A stretch of 64,000 nucleotides of DNA from Pithys albifrons albifrons. Its lineage: Eukaryota > Chordata > Aves > Passeriformes > Thamnophilidae. The position numbers were made by a program, and so were the translations under genes. The notes beneath the pieces were generated by a model that worked only from the letters and a program-made list of their open reading frames with translations, was not told where the DNA came from and did not search any database. Below, one piece after another: positions 51,801 through 54,045 of the stretch (positions are counted from its first letter, which is position 1; the number at the start of each line of letters is the position of its first letter). The stretch lies in assembly GCF_047495875.1 (NCBI RefSeq), contig NC_092459.1, forward strand, positions 35,993,634 to 36,057,633. Reading direction: 5' to 3'.

Positions 51801-52588
51801 GTCCAAGCTCGCTCGGCCGTGGCAGATGGACCTCAGGACTTAAACGGTGGGGCCAGTTCTGCGCACGCTGTGCCTGACCTAAAACATCCACTGTGCAGGC
51901 TGGAAGGGCACACCCATGTGGGGAGAGCCCTTCCCAAATCTTCGCTCACGAAGTCTGGCCGTATATTCATATAACCTGTGAGACTGCGAGTAAAAAAAAC
52001 CAAACTCTCGAATCAAACCTTAGAAAATCCTCTCCTCTGTCTTTTAATCTCACGTTCTGCTGTAAGGTAATGAAAGAAGGCAAATGGCATCAGGGGAGGG
52101 ACTGGCTACTGTCCCGGTGCTTGATAAAACAGCATCGCACCCCGAGCTCCAGAGTCACCGCAAGGGACAGGGGAGACACCCAAAATTCTCACTGCAGGGC
52201 GAAATGCCCCCTCGAGAAGAGCAATAGGAGAGGGCCCGCCCCACGGGCTGCCTACTGGAAGGGGCGGGAGGGCAGAACCCGCCCCAGGGGGAGACGGGGA
52301 GGAGGGCCGGGAGGGAGCGGGGATGTGCTCCGAGGGCCGGGCCGGGGGACAACACACAGCGCTGCGGGAGGAGGTGGCGGCACCGGGGGTGCGGTGTGCC
52401 CCTTCTCCTGCGCTGTGTTCCCTGTGACACCTGCCCGGGGGCTGCTGCCGCTGCCGCGCCCCGCGGTGCCCGCTGCGCACCTGCTTCGCCAGGAACTTGC
52501 TCAGCTCCGCGCTGCTCTTCTCGTTCCTACGCGCCACCAGCTGCAGCGCCTCGGCCAGGCGGAACCGCAGGTCCTCCTGCGCCGCCAT
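583..52588 (-). CDS. MDN1: MDN1 (midasin) gene, 5' part, 58 coding exons, runs off the left edge
   Basis: Midasin (yeast Rea1) is a very large nuclear and nucleolar AAA+ ATPase that works as a dynein-like machine: its six-module ring sits on pre-60S particles and its C-terminal MIDAS domain pulls off assembly factors (WDR12/Ytm1, NLE1/Rsa4). The exons listed separately join to one open frame of 8,975 bases, about 2,991 codons, against roughly 5,600 residues in the human protein. All 57 splice junctions agree in phase. Six Walker A motifs are visible at about residues 321, 669, 1076, 1382, 1749 and 2061, each followed by a Walker B-like and a sensor or RNRF-type motif. The linker continues past the left edge; acidic tail and MIDAS domain are absent here. 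Introns other than those listed separately show only AT-rich, unremarkable sequence. Identity rests on strong resemblance to vertebrate midasin recalled from memory. Confidence 0.97.
944..1154 (-). CDS. MDN1: MDN1 exon 57
   Basis: Residues 2845-2915, DKLGMECFSQLKVLSKPLN, RWQEKMCCLKIAATG and ALLQADGLIIRANHLEDVNL. Donor GTAGGT. Confidence 0.93.
1613..1733 (-). CDS. MDN1: MDN1 exon 56
   Basis: Residues 2804-2844, ISREIQSVSKQIQSCLVNPA and MKILQKSLRRPLPFK. Weak but consistent CTGCAAG acceptor; donor GTAGTT, phase 0. Confidence 0.92.
2083..2243 (-). CDS. MDN1: MDN1 exon 55
   Basis: Residues 2751-2804, LLWRDRFWAVSDTVTVDSPG, LSLLSLHWHWVMKYLIDRI and PQMLIGSDQN. Donor GTGAGT, Lys codon AA|G split. 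Confidence 0.94.
2963..3096 (-). CDS. MDN1: MDN1 exon 54
   Basis: Residues 2706-2750, PGSYNCLPHAVVVNLVAFFE and WDAFTLHWLKSTQVALSDDD. Donor GTGAGT, phase 0. Confidence 0.94.
3768..3877 (-). CDS. MDN1: MDN1 exon 53
   Basis: Residues 2669-2706, AVLFLDRGRRSHTEKNLIAS and SSVLRMSVDFRK. Two AG acceptors five bases apart; phase selects CTTCAG at 3878-3879. Donor GTGGGT. Confidence 0.92.
4511..4643 (-). CDS. MDN1: MDN1 exon 52
   Basis: Residues 2625-2669, EHVMPLDPRWNMQFLEIVRN and DTETEHADQLLILLKSAAN. Donor GTGGGT; split Arg codon CG|G. Confidence 0.94.
5434..5547 (-). CDS. MDN1: MDN1 exon 51
   Basis: Residues 2587-2625, TARIQLEAGAVALGCFYASP and GVSNMIKLLQPTMT. Donor GTACTT, Asp codon G|AT split. 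Confidence 0.93.
6556..6776 (-). CDS. MDN1: MDN1 exon 50
   Basis: Residues 2513-2587, LTLQDLQKIMQSTNPESLKF, VEVDTNWMDEMEVLQASVK and NQDWKLRVKWLNALAKNLPQ. Linker start. Donor GTATGT. Confidence 0.95.
7520..7645 (-). CDS. MDN1: MDN1 exon 49, symmetric 126-base exon
   Basis: Residues 2471-2513, SLQNTQNIFKILDSSIST, FDPFLRALRSKQLAEN and NASSELN. Good TTCTTCAG acceptor and GTAATA donor; phase 2 on both sides, so it can be skipped without frame change. I cannot place it firmly on the human protein from memory. Confidence 0.83.
7852..8054 (-). CDS. MDN1: MDN1 exon 48
   Basis: Residues 2404-2471, LVLELLTKHASSLASHETWG, LLAVGLWPDSLPTGLFAAED and STVRSDAQVLMYCLHRL. Ends in AG of a split codon; donor GTAGGC. 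Confidence 0.94.
8916..9061 (-). CDS. MDN1: MDN1 exon 47
   Basis: Residues 2355-2403, SVSSLSSLLQAAVLIVQQIQ and GLAKAFYRACWEVYGRSQQ. AAA6 lid passing into the linker. Donor GTACAA, phase 0. Confidence 0.94.
9631..9839 (-). CDS. MDN1: MDN1 exon 46, AAA6 sensor region
   Basis: Residues 2285-2355, LFLSMDPAHGEISRAMRNRG, an IPGEND acidic loop and LDLKLLLHGLGLVGDSVCD. The acceptor is CCAACAG at 9840-9841, directly beside a CR1 fragment that supplies the pyrimidine tract. Donor GTAAAA. Confidence 0.95.
9850..9908 (-). mobile_element. CR1 LINE 3' fragment beside MDN1 exon 46
   Basis: On the plus strand the block reads like the complement of an avian CR1 3' end: AGGTTGGAAGGGAT followed by GATCATCTAGTTCAACTGC, with a degraded ATTCTATG-type end at the left. 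The element is therefore in the same sense as MDN1. It is short and old. Confidence 0.75.
10983..11099 (-). CDS. MDN1: MDN1 exon 45
   Basis: Residues 2246-2285, PSVLDRLNALLEPGGVLTMS and GVIDGTIPTIAPHPNFR. Donor GTGCGT, followed within 60 bases by a run of ten G on the plus strand at about 10936-10945. Confidence 0.95.
11402..11561 (-). CDS. MDN1: MDN1 exon 44, AAA6 Walker B-like
   Basis: Residues 2193-2246, FAHLVEEFRRFKLQQAQT, HGTFEWVDGMLVQALQSG and DWLLMDNVNFCN. The Walker B acidic pair reads DN, not DE, which matches my memory of the human protein and suggests poor ATP hydrolysis by AAA6. Confidence 0.95.
12082..12352 (-). CDS. MDN1: MDN1 exon 43
   Basis: Residues 2103-2193, the largest exon found here. 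VDINRPWQCLLEKVETAV, LVLRAWSNFILNYKPKSLGE and LVQRLNNKINSYSKA form the helical AAA6 insert. Donor GTATGT. Confidence 0.95.
12494..12754 (-). CDS. MDN1: MDN1 exon 42, AAA6 Walker A
   Basis: Residues 2016-2102, IGYSVLSRGNYIPHPGRN, SWMVILV then Walker A GPAAVGKT at about 2061-2068, AHLTGHRLKIMAMNSAMD and ELLGGFEQ. Donor GTAAAT, phase 0. Confidence 0.96.
12866..12955 (-). CDS. MDN1: MDN1 exon 41
   Basis: Residues 1986-2015, VISVFRDIFGPEADVYTG and HINPHNVQ. A tempting closer AG at 12939-12940 breaks the frame; the acceptor TTCTAG at 12956-12957 keeps it. Donor GTAAAC. Confidence 0.93.
13728..13916 (-). CDS. MDN1: MDN1 exon 40
   Basis: Residues 1923-1985, EKKWGQKGGPWEFNLRDLFR, WCQLMLVDQSQGCYDPGQ and VYGERMRTREDKEK, AAA5 lid. 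Donor GTGAGC, phase 0. Confidence 0.95.
14499..14606 (-). CDS. MDN1: MDN1 exon 39
   Basis: Residues 1887-1922, VYVDSLSAEDMEFIGNTLFP and MVAFNNK. Acceptor TTTACAG, donor GTAAAT, phase 0. Confidence 0.94.
14699..14896 (-). CDS. MDN1: MDN1 exon 38, GC donor
   Basis: Residues 1821-1886, LNLASQSVLEGLNACFDHRA, PELGMNFHVQHETTKIFG and CQNPYRQGGGRKGLPKSFLN with RFTQ. Phase to exon 39 and protein match require the cut CAG|GCAAGC, a GC-AG intron; there is no usable GT here. Confidence 0.94.
15905..16027 (-). CDS. MDN1: MDN1 exon 37
   Basis: Residues 1780-1820, DVTDLFGTDLPVEGGKGGEF, WRDGPLLAALKAGHW and IVLDE. The exon ends exactly after the two acidic Walker B residues of AAA5. Donor GTAAAT, phase 0. 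Confidence 0.95.
16503..16711 (-). CDS. MDN1: MDN1 exon 36, AAA5 Walker A
   Basis: Residues 1710-1779, VLQRNNITDYALNAGTTAVN, Walker A GSPGVGKT at about 1749-1756, ALAKASGNCLVRINLSEQT. Ends ACG before GTAGCA, phase 0. Confidence 0.96.
16712..18109. other. MDN1 intron 35
   Basis: About 1.4 kb between exons 36 and 35. Open frames here are short and match nothing; nothing identified. Confidence 0.65.
18110..18307 (-). CDS. MDN1: MDN1 exon 35
   Basis: Residues 1644-1710, TTSCSADTALLAREKCLTFL, DYQKNELKIYDR and GIHPFFIPRG, joining AAA4 to AAA5. Donor GTAAGA. Confidence 0.95.
18641..18871 (-). CDS. MDN1: MDN1 exon 34
   Basis: Residues 1567-1644, ADIAELMMDFVEWLTNQEFG, VRDVLSWVNFMN, and SFIHAACLVYIDGIGSG, AAA4 lid. 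Donor GTAAGT. Confidence 0.95.
19450..19579 (-). CDS. MDN1: MDN1 exon 33
   Basis: Residues 1524-1567, LSPALRNRFTEIWCPQSNG with the AAA4 Arg finger, then IQIVKHNLHPGLSLG. Donor GTGGGT, split codon G|GG. Confidence 0.95.
20560..20850 (+). mobile_element. Probable LTR fragment in MDN1 intron 32
   Basis: The block has a TATATATA tract near 20696-20706, a CTAAATAAAGGG polyadenylation-type signal near 20786, then a T-rich, U5-like end. This layout fits the U3-R-U5 of a retroviral LTR in plus sense, antisense to MDN1. Ends and family not resolved. Confidence 0.4.
20906..21050 (-). CDS. MDN1: MDN1 exon 32, AAA4 sensor 1
   Basis: Residues 1475-1523, VLEAEKTLVLAEKGGQDD, an acidic loop, and FRILATMNPGGDFGKKE with the sensor Asn. 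Donor GTAAAT, phase 0. Confidence 0.95.
22031..22161 (-). CDS. MDN1: MDN1 exon 31, AAA4 Walker B
   Basis: Residues 1432-1475, RLFEWCDGPLVLAMKEEG then FFLLDEISLADDS, canonical Walker B. Ends with AG of a split Ser codon; donor GTATGT. Confidence 0.96.
22250..22388 (-). CDS. MDN1: MDN1 exon 30, second half of AAA4 Walker A
   Basis: Residues 1385-1431, CGKTTICQIFASLANQ, LYSVNCHLHMETSDFLGG and LRPVRQRAKDQ. Donor GTTTGT, phase 0. Confidence 0.95.
23354..23492 (-). CDS. MDN1: MDN1 exon 29, first half of AAA4 Walker A
   Basis: Residues 1339-1385, NHVVWTQGMRRLAVLVGRAL and EPVLLVGDTG. The P-loop GDTGCGKT (about 1382-1389) is cut by the intron inside its second Gly codon; the rest is in exon 30. Confidence 0.95.
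23572..23706 (-). CDS. MDN1: MDN1 exon 28
   Basis: Residues 1294-1339, FMLLAGRVRKQEEVDVIQSV and HFKKKIYPESLFSG. Split Gly codon G|GT into the exon and one base out to exon 29; donor GTGAGT. Confidence 0.95.
23834..23975 (-). CDS. MDN1: MDN1 exon 27
   Basis: Residues 1247-1294, SYRRGSTVFAGKHGFITLRD and LFRWAERYRLAEQ, AAA3 lid (the LRDLFRWAER pattern recurs in other modules). Donor GTGAGC. Confidence 0.95.
24695..24841 (-). CDS. MDN1: MDN1 exon 26
   Basis: Residues 1198-1246, VLSRAFRNRFVELHFDELP with the AAA3 Arg finger, then LHKRCSLPPSYCSKLVKVML. Ends CTG CAA before GTATGA, phase 0. Confidence 0.95.
25024..25565 (-). mobile_element. Solo LTR of an avian endogenous retrovirus
   Basis: Ends TGTTGTGGTTTAA and AACCAGTACA on the plus strand give a TG...CA element of 542 bases. 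Internal blocks (ATAAAGACAGTTTTAATTA, TATGGAATATCTTTTTGGTC, CTCTGTGTAAGCACTGCTCA) match an avian ERV LTR, of ERVL type as I recall, that reads on the minus strand. Flanks ACATG and AAATG look like a 5-bp target duplication with one change. No internal viral genes are present. Confidence 0.85.
25648..25775 (-). mobile_element. CR1 LINE 3' fragment
   Basis: Starts CAGAATCACAGAATATTCTG on the plus strand, the complement of a CR1 3' end, followed by AGTTGGAAGTGACTC and ACCCATGACCTTGACATAATT. It lies about 80 bases right of the solo LTR in MDN1 intron 25. Confidence 0.8.
25938..26146 (-). CDS. MDN1: MDN1 exon 25, AAA3 Walker B
   Basis: Residues 1128-1197, AMRKGYWIVLDELNLAPTD (Walker B), LLDDNRELLITETQEVV and sensor FATQNPPGLYGGRK. 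Nearly identical to mammals. Donor GTCTGT, phase 0. Confidence 0.96.
26515..26693 (-). CDS. MDN1: MDN1 exon 24, AAA3 Walker A
   Basis: Residues 1068-1128, THPVLIQ then Walker A GETSVGKT at about 1076-1083, RWLAAATGNHCVRINNHEH and KLVFKEG. An ATG just upstream (26704) is in the intron; the acceptor is CTTAG at 26694-26695. Confidence 0.96.
27140..27291 (-). CDS. MDN1: MDN1 exon 23
   Basis: Residues 1018-1068, QIPKPQGGNFILIEGYWIS and SVKLNLKDMVRVVSAG. Gly codon GG|G split; donor GTAAGT. Confidence 0.95.
28096..28206 (-). CDS. MDN1: MDN1 exon 22
   Basis: Residues 981-1017, GFCLSFLTQLDRGSHPVV and CQHIVSGNIKSLLKQ. Phase 0 both ends; donor GTAGGT. Confidence 0.95.
28351..28498 (-). CDS. MDN1: MDN1 exon 21
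   Basis: Residues 931-980, FYLSVRKEAEKKLVDGTGHR and HYSLRTLCRALRFAASNPCG, the AAA2 lid. Donor GTGATT, phase 0. Confidence 0.95.
29115..29228 (-). CDS. MDN1: MDN1 exon 20
   Basis: Residues 893-931, FTELYVEELRNEGDLQILI and NVSKNTVQGIVN. Donor GTAAGT, split codon AA|C. Confidence 0.95.
29862..29958 (-). CDS. MDN1: MDN1 exon 19, AAA2 sensor 1
   Basis: Residues 861-893, PLVRHPDFRLFACMNPATD with the sensor Asn, then GKRNLPLGIRNR, where the Arg-finger codon is split AG|A into exon 20. Confidence 0.95.
30488..30632 (-). CDS. MDN1: MDN1 exon 18, AAA2 Walker B
   Basis: Residues 813-861, GTLAQAVKKGEW then WILLDEINLAA (canonical DE Walker B) and CLSGLLEGSSGSLVLLDRGD. Donor GTACCA; split codon G|AA. 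Confidence 0.96.
31573..31676 (-). CDS. MDN1: MDN1 exon 17
   Basis: Residues 778-812, SPLKEKWEAFGLKLNHAHQQ and TENALLFAFVE. Donor GTATTC, phase 0. Confidence 0.94.
31677..33074. other. MDN1 intron 16
   Basis: About 1.4 kb, AT-rich, with T-runs near 31840-31880; nothing identified. Confidence 0.65.
33075..33286 (-). CDS. MDN1: MDN1 exon 16
   Basis: Residues 707-778, YKPVDNKLIWLPLRESFEEL and TFLGHIQTCYRQKRWHDLL, the AAA2 insert. Ends NASG before GTGAGA; codon G|GC split. Confidence 0.95.
33778..33838 (-). CDS. MDN1: MDN1 exon 15
   Basis: Short 61-base exon, residues 687-707, HRLRVINMNQQSDTADLLGG. Donor GTGAGT sits after a run of six G, so the exact boundary is set by frame with exon 16. Confidence 0.94.
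33939..34087 (-). CDS. MDN1: MDN1 exon 14, AAA2 Walker A
   Basis: Residues 637-687, FAATRPSAVLIEQLAVCV then Walker A GETGTGKT at about 669-676 and QYLAHITG. Two AG acceptors lie two bases apart; phase picks the one at 34088-34089. Donor GTAAAT. Confidence 0.96.
34633..34745 (-). CDS. MDN1: MDN1 exon 13
   Basis: Residues 600-637, VEFFCELYKPEI and VGRVCLVKKQ, the run-in to AAA2. Ends with AG of a split Arg codon; donor GTACAG. Confidence 0.94.
35705..35800 (-). CDS. MDN1: MDN1 exon 12
   Basis: Residues 568-599, ALDCFTAMLSSQGSRQKM and VIGSKLNISKQK. Phase 0 both ends; donor GTATGT. Confidence 0.94.
36485..36566 (-). CDS. MDN1: MDN1 exon 11
   Basis: Residues 540-567, DLLNWCSRIAYNFDS and VNIFQE, AAA1 lid helices. 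Acceptor CTCTAAAAAC on the plus strand (TTTTTAG), donor GTGCTG, phase 0 exit. Confidence 0.93.
37267..37460 (-). CDS. MDN1: MDN1 exon 10
   Basis: Residues 476-540, VLQRRYPNLALVTDHLLDIY, a Ser-rich variable loop (NSASHSSHGPEDSSEP) and the conserved LEGRELSLR. Donor GTTGTC is weak but the split AG|A codon fits exon 11. Confidence 0.93.
38498..38612 (-). CDS. MDN1: MDN1 exon 9
   Basis: Residues 437-475, FSCGGGWYRQQSSHAALLD and KYWTKIHLDNMSKGELKE. This is the AAA1 lid entry; the finger Arg of other modules is replaced by KYW as in human. Donor GTATGG. Confidence 0.94.
39179..39282 (-). CDS. MDN1: MDN1 exon 8
   Basis: Residues 403-437, ISVLIPLLEKKELLIPGRGD and the sensor-1 strand GFQFFATRR of AAA1. 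The last codon AG|G is split. Donor GTAGGT. Confidence 0.94.
39283..40723. other. MDN1 intron 7
   Basis: About 1.4 kb; nothing identified apart from A-rich tracts near 40310-40370. Confidence 0.65.
40724..40855 (-). CDS. MDN1: MDN1 exon 7, AAA1 Walker B-like
   Basis: Residues 359-402, LLGMYRCTDVPGEF then HWILLEDIDYAPLDV. The Walker B position reads LLED rather than the usual LLDE, so AAA1 may bind but not efficiently hydrolyse ATP (inference). Phase 0 at both ends. Confidence 0.95.
40856..42093. other. MDN1 intron 6
   Basis: About 1.2 kb, AT-rich; nothing identified. Confidence 0.65.
42094..42306 (-). CDS. MDN1: MDN1 exon 6, AAA1 Walker A
   Basis: Residues 288-358. Walker A GPIGCGKT at about 321-328 opens the first AAA+ module, followed by LVEYLAAVTGR and LKVQLGDQTDSK. 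Donor GTAACT, phase 0. The preceding intron 5 is large and holds two LTR-like blocks. Confidence 0.96.
43301..43717 (-). mobile_element. Probable ERV LTR in MDN1 intron 5
   Basis: On the minus strand the block begins TGTCATGGGC, has a CTATAAATC near its start, an AATAAA near its end (43322-43327 on the plus strand) and ends GACAGAATACA. This resembles a short retroviral LTR. A 15-base direct repeat (GTGATTACAACATCT) lies inside at about 43418 and 43447. No clean target duplication was found, so ends are provisional. Confidence 0.45.
44600..45290 (+). mobile_element. Probable ERV LTR in MDN1 intron 5
   Basis: A GC-richer island in AT-rich intron, from about TGACACCTCAGG (44627) to AAACTGGGACA (45283). 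AATAAA at 45208-45213 is followed by a T-rich, U5-like tail, so plus sense (antisense to MDN1) is likely. Family and exact ends are not resolved and no target duplication is obvious. Confidence 0.5.
45673..45865 (-). CDS. MDN1: MDN1 exon 5
   Basis: Residues 223-287. Contains QQALVLAYPDSSFW and VVAVCGIVLPRLQ, last segment of the N-terminal domain; ends KEQ with donor GTATGT, phase 0. The tail is shorter and more divergent than in mammals, as I recall them. Confidence 0.94.
45944..46051 (-). CDS. MDN1: MDN1 exon 4
   Basis: Residues 187-223, YTSNCLALVTCMNDEHKLSF, ending in the split codon AA|G. Acceptor TTTTTAG, donor GTAAGG. N-terminal domain. Confidence 0.95.
46052..47576. other. MDN1 intron 3
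   Basis: About 1.5 kb of AT-rich sequence with poly-T and poly-A runs; nothing further seen. Confidence 0.65.
47577..47801 (-). CDS. MDN1: MDN1 exon 3
   Basis: Residues 112-187, FALRYFK through SHDTLVRW, with the basic stretch VRYGRRRMKLRDLMEA that is highly conserved. Acceptor CTAAAG, donor GTAAGT, codon TG|G split to exon 4. Confidence 0.96.
48384..48610 (-). CDS. MDN1: MDN1 exon 2
   Basis: Residues 37-112, starting IWTPQDRQCIL and ending HPDVLP. Acceptor TTTAG, donor GTGAGT after two bases of a Pro codon. Helical N-terminal region before the AAA ring; matches vertebrate midasin closely (RPILLDLLERNAEAIKAGG). Confidence 0.96.
48611..51604. other. MDN1 intron 1, left portion
   Basis: About 3 kb without exons. 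A GC-richer block at about 49200-49490, ending near an AATAAAACC, differs from its surroundings and may be an old repeat. A 159-codon minus-strand open frame at 49707-50186 has no recognisable domain. Confidence 0.55.
51610..51682 (+). pseudogene. tRNA-Gln-like head of the SINE (not a working tRNA)
   Basis: Cloverleaf can be drawn only with mismatches: two in the anticodon stem (CTGGA against TCCCA) and two in the acceptor stem (GGTCCCG against GGGCACC). The loop reads CACCGAA, which would give anticodon CCG instead of the CTG or TTG of Gln. Taken as a SINE promoter head. Confidence 0.7.
51726..51776 (+). repeat. 5S rRNA-like segment inside the SINE
   Basis: Aligned by eye to vertebrate 5S rRNA, 28 of 35 positions match over TTCGGATGCTCAGCAGGGTC and the following CAGCCCCGGTCAGTAC. 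The next bases jump to CGGGTGCTGT near the 5S 3' end. The 26 missing bases include the C box and lie between two TAC copies, as expected from a slippage deletion. Confidence 0.65.
52481..52588 (-). CDS. MDN1: MDN1 exon 1 (coding part, start codon)
   Basis: Residues 1-36. ATG at 52588-52586 has A at -3 and G at +4. The frame stays open upstream to 52669 but offers only a GTG there, so this is the first ATG; the resulting N-terminus is within two residues of the human length. It ends KFLAKQ before a GTGCGC donor, phase 0. The 5' UTR lies to the right, in the CpG island. Confidence 0.95.
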
Positions 52589-52696
52589 CCTCTTCTCCCT
52601 CCTCTCCTCCTCCCGCAGCACGTGCGGGCGCGACGGCACCGACTTCCGCCCGGCCGCGGCCGCCGTCACGGGAAGCGCCGCACGGCCCCGCCCCGC

Positions 52697-52741
52697 GCTC
52701 CCAGCGTGCCCCGCGCCGCACTACAGGCCCCAGCGTGTCCC
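52697..52741 (+). promoter_or_regulatory. ZNF143-type motif and a second half copy
   Basis: ACTACAGGCCCCAGCGTG at 52720-52737 fits the ACTACAnnTCCCAGnnTGC element bound by ZNF143, with one mismatch in the core. A partial copy TCCCAGCGTGC stands at 52699-52709; the two share CCCAGCGTG and CCCGCG. They lie about 110-150 bases upstream of the MDN1 start codon. Confidence 0.6.
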
Positions 52742-53265
52742 GCGTGCCCAGCCGCGGGCGCCGTGCGGGACCGGAGCGGGAGTTCCCCCGGGCTGCGGAG
52801 AGCCGTGTGTGCGGGGCTGTGCTGGCCGTGTGCTCTCCCTGCCCTGCTCCCTGCTTCCCAGAGCGCCAACTGCCGCTGGATCTGCCTGCCGGCGAGGTCT
52901 TTAAATCCGTGTCGCGGTGCGACGGGCGGAGGCGTTACAGGTGCCCGTCCGGCCGCGGCTCGCGGAGCCCGAGCGCGGCTCTCGGACTGTAACGATGTCC
53001 CTGCAGGGGTTTGGCATCGGCATCGCCGACAGCTGCCCCCACCGGGATTAAACTTCGGGTTTCGCGGGAGCGCCGCCGGAGCAGCGGGAGCGGCCCCACG
53101 TGAGCGCGCGTGTGCCGTGCGGCGCTGTGGCCGCCGCAGCCTTCACAGTGCCGTCATCTCCGGGCTGGAGCGGACGGGAGGATCCCGGTTGGTCCCCCGC
53201 GCCTTCCCGCGCTCGGGGCCGGGATGGGCCGGGCCGGGATGGGAAAGGGGCGCGCGCTGGGGCGC

Positions 53266-53287
53266 GGGGCGGGGCGCGGGCGGGGCG
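53266..53287 (+). promoter_or_regulatory. Sp1-type GC boxes
   Basis: GGGGCGGGGC at 53266-53275 and GGGCGGGGCG at 53278-53287, about 200 bases before the CASP8AP2 first-exon donor. Confidence 0.6.
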
Positions 53288-53297
53288 CGCGCCGCAC

Positions 53298-53308
53298 TTT
53301 GGCGCCAA
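53298..53308. promoter_or_regulatory. Palindromic E2F-like site
   Basis: TTTGGCGCCAA contains the E2F consensus TTTSSCGC and a ten-base perfect palindrome. It lies next to the GC boxes. S-phase control would suit CASP8AP2; that is inference. Confidence 0.6.
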
Positions 53309-53309
53309 C

Positions 53310-53476
53310 TGCACGGGTCGGGGCGGGCCCTGCGCACGTGACGGCGGCGAACGCGCCGCGCGGCTGCGCCCGTTGGCTGCGGCGGCCCCTGGGCCCGCCC
53401 CGGTCCGGCCTGCGACACCCGCGGCGGCGGCGGCTCTGCCCGTGCCCCGATCCGGCTCTGCCCGTGCCCCTGACCG
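53310..53476 (+). other. CASP8AP2: CASP8AP2 probable untranslated exon 1 (start approximate)
   Basis: A strong donor CCG|GTGAGT at 53477 inside the CpG island, and an acceptor CTCCTAG just before the start-codon exon, imply a non-coding first exon ending at 53476. The transcription start is not fixed by sequence; I set it after the E2F-like site only as a placeholder. Confidence 0.5.
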
Positions 53477-53802
53477 GTGAGTGCTCTGGCCCTGCCTACC
53501 CAGGTCCACCGCACGGATCAGCACGGCACTGCTCTCCCCGGGCTGTGCCGAACCGGTCCCCCCCGGCACAGCCTGCCCGGCCCGGTCCGGCCCGCCGGCC
53601 GCTGCGGGAGCCGCCATCGGCGGCGCTCCCGCCTTGACCGCCGAGAGGTTCGGAGCGTCTCCGCTGCGGTGAGAACGGGGGCGGGCGGGAGCCCCTTCCA
53701 GCCCGTGTAGGGAGAGCAAGGCCTGGGCAGTGAGCAAGGGCCGCTGCCTCTAAACTGGCTGGCTGCTGCTCAGCGCTGCTCCGCGCCTCTGCCTGTCCCC
53801 CC

Positions 53803-54045
53803 TTAACCTGTCCCATCCTCGCCTTAGCCTGTCGTCTCCCCCTTCCCCCTTAGCATGTCGTGCCCCCTCCCCCCCCGCCTTAGCCTGTCGTCCCCCCCCC
53901 CCCCCCCGCCTTAGCCTGTCGTCCTCCCCCTCCCCCTTAGCCTGTGCCCCCCCCCCCTTAGCCTGTCTTCCTCCCCCCCCCCCCCTTAGCCTCTCCCCCC
54001 CCCCCCCCAGCCTGTCCTGTCCCCTCACTGCCCTTAGGTTGTCCC
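53803..54045 (+). repeat. C-run minisatellite in CASP8AP2 intron 1
   Basis: About ten copies of a 21-31 base unit built on TTAGCCTGTC followed by a run of 5 to 17 C. Copies near 53803, 53824, 53850, 53880, 53911, 53937, 53958, 53986, 54009 and 54034. The last copies are degenerate. The minus strand carries the G-runs. Confidence 0.9.

Larger units (their letters stand above)
51605..51972 (+). mobile_element. Composite tRNA/5S rRNA-derived SINE-like element
   Basis: The head (51610-51682) is a decayed tRNA closest to tRNA-Gln: GTGGTGTAATGGAGAGCAC D-arm, CTCTGGAC anticodon stem, GAGTTCGAGTCTC T-arm. A box TGGTGTAATGG and B box GTTCGAGTC are intact. At 51727-51775 follows a 5S rRNA-like stretch with GCTCAGCAGGGTC and CCGGGTGCTGT. 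A unique-looking 200-base body follows. AACGTGTGAG (51595-51604) and AACCTGTGAG (51973-51982) flank it as a probable target duplication. Antisense to MDN1, in its intron 1. Confidence 0.65.
52190..53745. promoter_or_regulatory. CpG island, shared bidirectional promoter of MDN1 and CASP8AP2
   Basis: The base composition switches abruptly to very high G+C with dense CpG between the MDN1 start codon (52588) and the CASP8AP2 untranslated exon (donor at 53476). No TATA box is placed sensibly for either gene. Long open frames in this stretch on both strands are a by-product of G+C content. Head-to-head spacing is under 1 kb. Confidence 0.9.

Noticed and set aside
52589..52669. N-terminal extension of MDN1 by 27 codons
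   Set aside because: The supposed start at 52669 is GTG; the downstream ATG at 52588 has a strong context and gives the expected length.
51893..53341. 482-codon plus-strand open frame across the CpG island
   Set aside because: It crosses the SINE end, MDN1 exon 1 antisense and the promoter; stop codons are rare in GC-rich DNA and the protein is Arg/Pro/Ala low complexity with no domain.
53048..53737. 229-codon minus-strand open frame and its overlapping neighbours on both strands
   Set aside because: GC-content artefact in the promoter and first CASP8AP2 exon; no recognisable protein.
53803..54045. Interstitial telomere repeat
   Set aside because: The unit has CCCTTA within CCCCTTAGCCTGTC, not the CCCTAA telomere unit.
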